64,000 bases of DNA, taken from Vicinamibacterales bacterium. Its GTDB lineage: Bacteria > Acidobacteriota > Vicinamibacteria > Vicinamibacterales > UBA8438. The notes under the pieces were generated by a model, which was given only the letters and a program-made list of their open reading frames with translations, did no database searches and was not told the origin of the DNA. This document shows, in pieces, positions 61,417 to 64,000 of this stretch. Positions within the stretch are counted from its first letter, which is position 1, and every line of letters starts with the position of its first letter. The translations under genes were made by a program, and so were the position numbers. The DNA is taken from positions 1 to 64,000 of the forward strand of contig CATQHX010000018.1 of assembly GCA_958296065.1 (NCBI GenBank). Reading direction: 5' to 3'.

Positions 61417-63066
61417 ATGCGCACGCACTTCGGACGAACCGCCGCCGTCGTCCTGGTTCTGGCGGCGGTCGCCGGATTCGGGCCGCAGAGCCCCGGGCGC
61501 GCGGCCGCCGTGTTCGTTCTGGAAGAGGCGACCATCTCCGACATCGAGGCGGCGTTCGAGGCGGGCGCCCTCTCGTGCCCGGCGCTCGTGCAGATGTATC
61601 TCGACCGCATCGCCGCGTACGACGATGACGGCCCCCTGCTGAACAGCGTCATCACCGTGAACCCCCGGGCGCTGGAGGTCGCCCGGGAGCTCGAGACCGA
61701 GCGGGTCGAGCGCGGGCCGCGGGGTCCGCTGCACTGCATCCCCGTCCTTCTCAAGGACAACATCGACACTGCGGACATGCCGACGACCAACGGGACGGTC
61801 ATCCTGCGCGACGCCATGGTCCCCGACGACGCCTACGTCACGCGGGCGCTGCGCGAGGCGGGCGCGATCATCCTGGGCAAGGCGTCGCTGGGAGAGTTCG
61901 CCGGCGGCAACAGCTACAACTCCGTCGACGGCCGGACCGTCAATCCCTACCACCCGCTGCGCAGCGCGGGCGGGTCGAGCAGCGGCTCGGCGGTCGCCGT
62001 GGCGGCGAATCTCGCCGTGTTCTCGGTCGGATCCGACACCAGCACCTCGGTGCGCGGTCCCGCCTCGTTCACCGGCATCGTCGGCCTGCGGCCCACCACC
62101 GGGCTGATCAGCCGCGACGGCATCGCGCCGAAGAACCTCAACTTCGACACCGCCGGTCCGATGGCGCGGACGGTGACGGACACGGCGATTCTGCTGACGG
62201 CCATCGCCGGTCCCGACCAGGCCGATCCCGACGGGCTGAGCCTGGAGGTCTTCGCGGCGCATCCCGCGGGCGAAGCCGCCGCACGCCTCGACTACACGCG
62301 GTTCCTGGAGCGCGGGACGCTGCGGGGCGCCCGGCTGGGCGTGGCGCGGGACTACTTCGGCGGCGATCCGGAGGTCGACGCGTTGGCCGAGGCCGCCATC
62401 GACGCGATGCGCGAACTGGGAGCGGTGATCGTCGATCCGGTGACGTTCGACGGTTCTTTCGTGGACGGGGTGCGGAGGATCGCCGACTACCGGTTCAGAG
62501 CGGATTGGGAGGCGTATTTGCTGACGCTGGGGCCCGACGTGCCGCAAACGGTCGACGAGTTCCTCGAGATCTACTACACCGAGGTGGCGGCGTCGCCGCT
62601 GCCGGCGGAGGCGTCCGTGCTGGACCTTCTGGAGCGGGCGAGCGCCACGGCGACCGACGATCCCGTCTACGTCGATCTCGTCGAGAACGTACTGCCGCGC
62701 AACACGCGCCTCAAGCTCGACGTGTTCGACGCCCACGACCTGGACGCGCTGGTCTTTCCGTACAACCCGAGCTTCGCGCCGCCGGCCCGGGACCCGACCT
62801 TCACGGCGGACGATCCCACGTACGTGTCGGCTCGTGGACTGCGCAGCCCGTCCACGCTGGCCGGTTACAGCTCGATCGGTTTCCCGAGCATCGTCGTGCC
62901 GATGGGCTTCGGGTCGCAGGGGCTGCCGATGAACGTCGGGTTTCTCGGCCGGCCGTACGATGAAGGCAGGCTGATCGGATACGCGTACGACTTCGAGCAG
63001 GCGACCCTGGCGCGCCGGCCGCCGCCGCTCGCGCCGCCACTGGCCGGTGACGTGATCGAGTACTGA
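61417..63066 (+). CDS. Secreted amidase (amidase signature family)
   Basis: A 549-residue amidase with signal peptide (about 1-31). The Ser-cisSer-Lys triad region is visible: Lys in IPVLLKDNIDTADM (near 113), the Gly/Ser-rich RSAGGSSSGSAVAVAAN (near 185-200) and VGSDTSTSVRGPASFTGIVG with the nucleophile Ser (near 212). The C-terminal half (HDLDALVFPYNPSFAPPARD; STLAGYSSIGFPSIVVPMGF) matches amidases of the glutamyl-tRNA amidotransferase A fold. Export suggests an extracellular or periplasmic amide substrate rather than Gln-tRNA. It lies 130 bases after the acylase gene, another secreted amide hydrolase. Confidence 0.93.
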   Translation: MRTHFGRTAAVVLVLAAVAGFGPQSPGRAAAVFVLEEATISDIEAAFEAGALSCPALVQMYLDRIAAYDDDGPLLNSVITVNPRALEVARELETERVERGPRGPLHCIPVLLKDNIDTADMPTTNGTVILRDAMVPDDAYVTRALREAGAIILGKASLGEFAGGNSYNSVDGRTVNPYHPLRSAGGSSSGSAVAVAANLAVFSVGSDTSTSVRGPASFTGIVGLRPTTGLISRDGIAPKNLNFDTAGPMARTVTDTAILLTAIAGPDQADPDGLSLEVFAAHPAGEAAARLDYTRFLERGTLRGARLGVARDYFGGDPEVDALAEAAIDAMRELGAVIVDPVTFDGSFVDGVRRIADYRFRADWEAYLLTLGPDVPQTVDEFLEIYYTEVAASPLPAEASVLDLLERASATATDDPVYVDLVENVLPRNTRLKLDVFDAHDLDALVFPYNPSFAPPARDPTFTADDPTYVSARGLRSPSTLAGYSSIGFPSIVVPMGFGSQGLPMNVGFLGRPYDEGRLIGYAYDFEQATLARRPPPLAPPLAGDVIEY

Positions 63067-63229
63067 TGCCGCGGAAGCGCTCGGGCTCGGCAGCCGCGCC
63101 GCCGTCGGGCGATGCGGCGAACGCTCCGCGGGAAACGCCAATCCGATGCTCCACCGACCTCTTATAATGCGGCAACCCACATCGATACGCGCGAAACGGG
63201 ATTCGATCCCATGCATCGAGGAGCTTGCG

Positions 63230-64000
63230 ATGAGTAACCGAAGATGCGCCGTGGTTCTGATGATTCTGCTGGCGTTCACGCTGGGGTCGATGGCGCCTGC
63301 CGCGGCCCAGTCCGAGTTCGAGCCGCCGCGGCTCGCCGACGGCAGGCCGGACCTGCAGGGGGTCTGGGACTTCCGCACGCTGACGCCGCTGCAGCGACCG
63401 GAGGATCGCGCCGAACAGGCGCAGTTGACGCCGGAGGAAGCGGCGGAGATTGAGGCGGCGGCCGTCCAGCGCGCCATCGAGGCGGACCGGCCGAGCGAGA
63501 TTCGCACCGAGCCGCTGCCGGTCGGCGGCAACGTCGGCGGCTACAACAACTTCTGGTTCGATCGCGGGGCCGGTGTCGTGGACGACCACCGCACGTCGCT
63601 GATCGTCGATCCCCCGAACGGGCGGGTCCCCGATCCGCAGCCGGCGGCGAAACAGCAGGAAACGACCACCGACGACACGGCGCCGCCGGACCGTCCGGTG
63701 CGCTTCCGGGTTGGCGGCATCGGGACCCACGGTCCCGAGGATCGCGGACTCGCCGAGCGCTGCCTGCTCGGGTTCAATACGGGCCCGCCTATCGTTCCGG
63801 GCGGCTACAACCAGAACATGCAGCTCTTCCAGACCCCCGATCACGTGGTCATCCTCAACGAGATGGTCCACGACGCGCGCATCGTGCCGCTCGACGGGCG
63901 GGACTCGCTGCCCGGGGGCATGCGCCAGTGGATGGGTAGCTCGCGCGGCCACTGGGAGGGCGACGTCCTGGTGGTTGAGACGACGAACTTCACCGACCAG
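63230..64000 (+). CDS. Secreted CHEGNY-family hypothetical protein (paralogue 3, cut by window end)
   Basis: A protein whose first 257 residues are visible, with signal peptide (MSNRRCAVVLMILLAFTLGS, ending PAAAQ). The blocks match the two genes at 22-24 kb: LADGRPDLQGVWDFRTLTPL, SLIVDPPNGRVPD, ERCLLGFNTGPPIVPGGYNQ, LFQTPDHVVILNEMVHDARI and SSRGHWEGDVLVVETTNFTD. The C-terminal CHEGNY block would lie beyond the window. GAGGAG lies seven bases before ATG. It sits 160 bases after the amidase. Function unknown. Confidence 0.8.
   Translation, partial: MSNRRCAVVLMILLAFTLGSMAPAAAQSEFEPPRLADGRPDLQGVWDFRTLTPLQRPEDRAEQAQLTPEEAAEIEAAAVQRAIEADRPSEIRTEPLPVGGNVGGYNNFWFDRGAGVVDDHRTSLIVDPPNGRVPDPQPAAKQQETTTDDTAPPDRPVRFRVGGIGTHGPEDRGLAERCLLGFNTGPPIVPGGYNQNMQLFQTPDHVVILNEMVHDARIVPLDGRDSLPGGMRQWMGSSRGHWEGDVLVVETTNFTDQ

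Overview
The window is one contiguous stretch of high-GC bacterial DNA. Its gene content points to Acidobacteriota, probably Vicinamibacteria: a DUF5916 protein, a DUF1592/DUF1552/ankyrin cluster, several secreted proteins sharing a C-terminal CHEGNY motif, Uma2 proteins and many small toxin-antitoxin pairs. This placement is inferred from gene content only; no rRNA or tRNA gene was seen.

Layout. 0-7.5 kb: the end of a DUF5916 protein, a Gly-rich secreted protein and an RND efflux pair (adaptor plus permease). 7.5-13.5 kb, minus strand: a type I restriction-modification locus with hsdM, a frame-broken hsdS, a HicBA-type pair nested between them, two DUF433 genes and a truncated DUF5615 gene. 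No hsdR is present beyond a possible C-terminal scrap. A VapBC pair with a clear operator lies upstream. 13.8-16.6 kb, minus strand: a FAD disulfide reductase followed by a redoxin-DsbD-alpha fusion whose CxxC motif is UxxC. An in-frame UGA replaces the first Cys, and a hairpin of bacterial SECIS geometry follows it. 16.8-22.1 kb: a LolA-like protein, two FtsX-type permeases, an ATPase and an outer-membrane protein; the last two are broken by clustered one-base indels. 22.2-30 kb: two CHEGNY-family proteins, a haem-motif DUF1592-type protein, a DUF1552 protein and an ankyrin protein. 30-31.5 kb: a second VapBC pair and a TPR lipoprotein. 31.6-37 kb: an ABC-2 exporter, an amidohydrolase-CIA30 fusion and a DesK/DesR-type two-component pair in one tight operon. 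37-40.5 kb: a repeat coiled-coil protein, TauE/SafE, Uma2 and DUF4340. 40.7-49.2 kb: a complete MoxR/Bat (aerotolerance-type) operon, followed by an HtrA-like protease, a MarR regulator and a small secreted protein. 51.9-55.8 kb: a zone of gene decay (a DUF4143 fragment, a frameshifted TIR effector, Uma2 and M28 remnants) around alanine dehydrogenase. 55.8-64 kb: NhaC antiporter, a beta-propeller protein, a penicillin acylase family protein, an amidase and a third CHEGNY protein cut by the window end.

The two strongest observations are the probable selenoprotein at 13.8-14.9 kb and a near-identical palindrome (GTCAAGA-N-TCTTGAT) that overlaps the -35 box of two promoters. One promoter lies between marR and its divergent neighbour; the other lies 10 kb away, in front of the MoxR/Bat operon. 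This predicts a small MarR regulon. Several genes are split by single-base insertions, often at homopolymers, so some pseudogene calls may be sequence errors.
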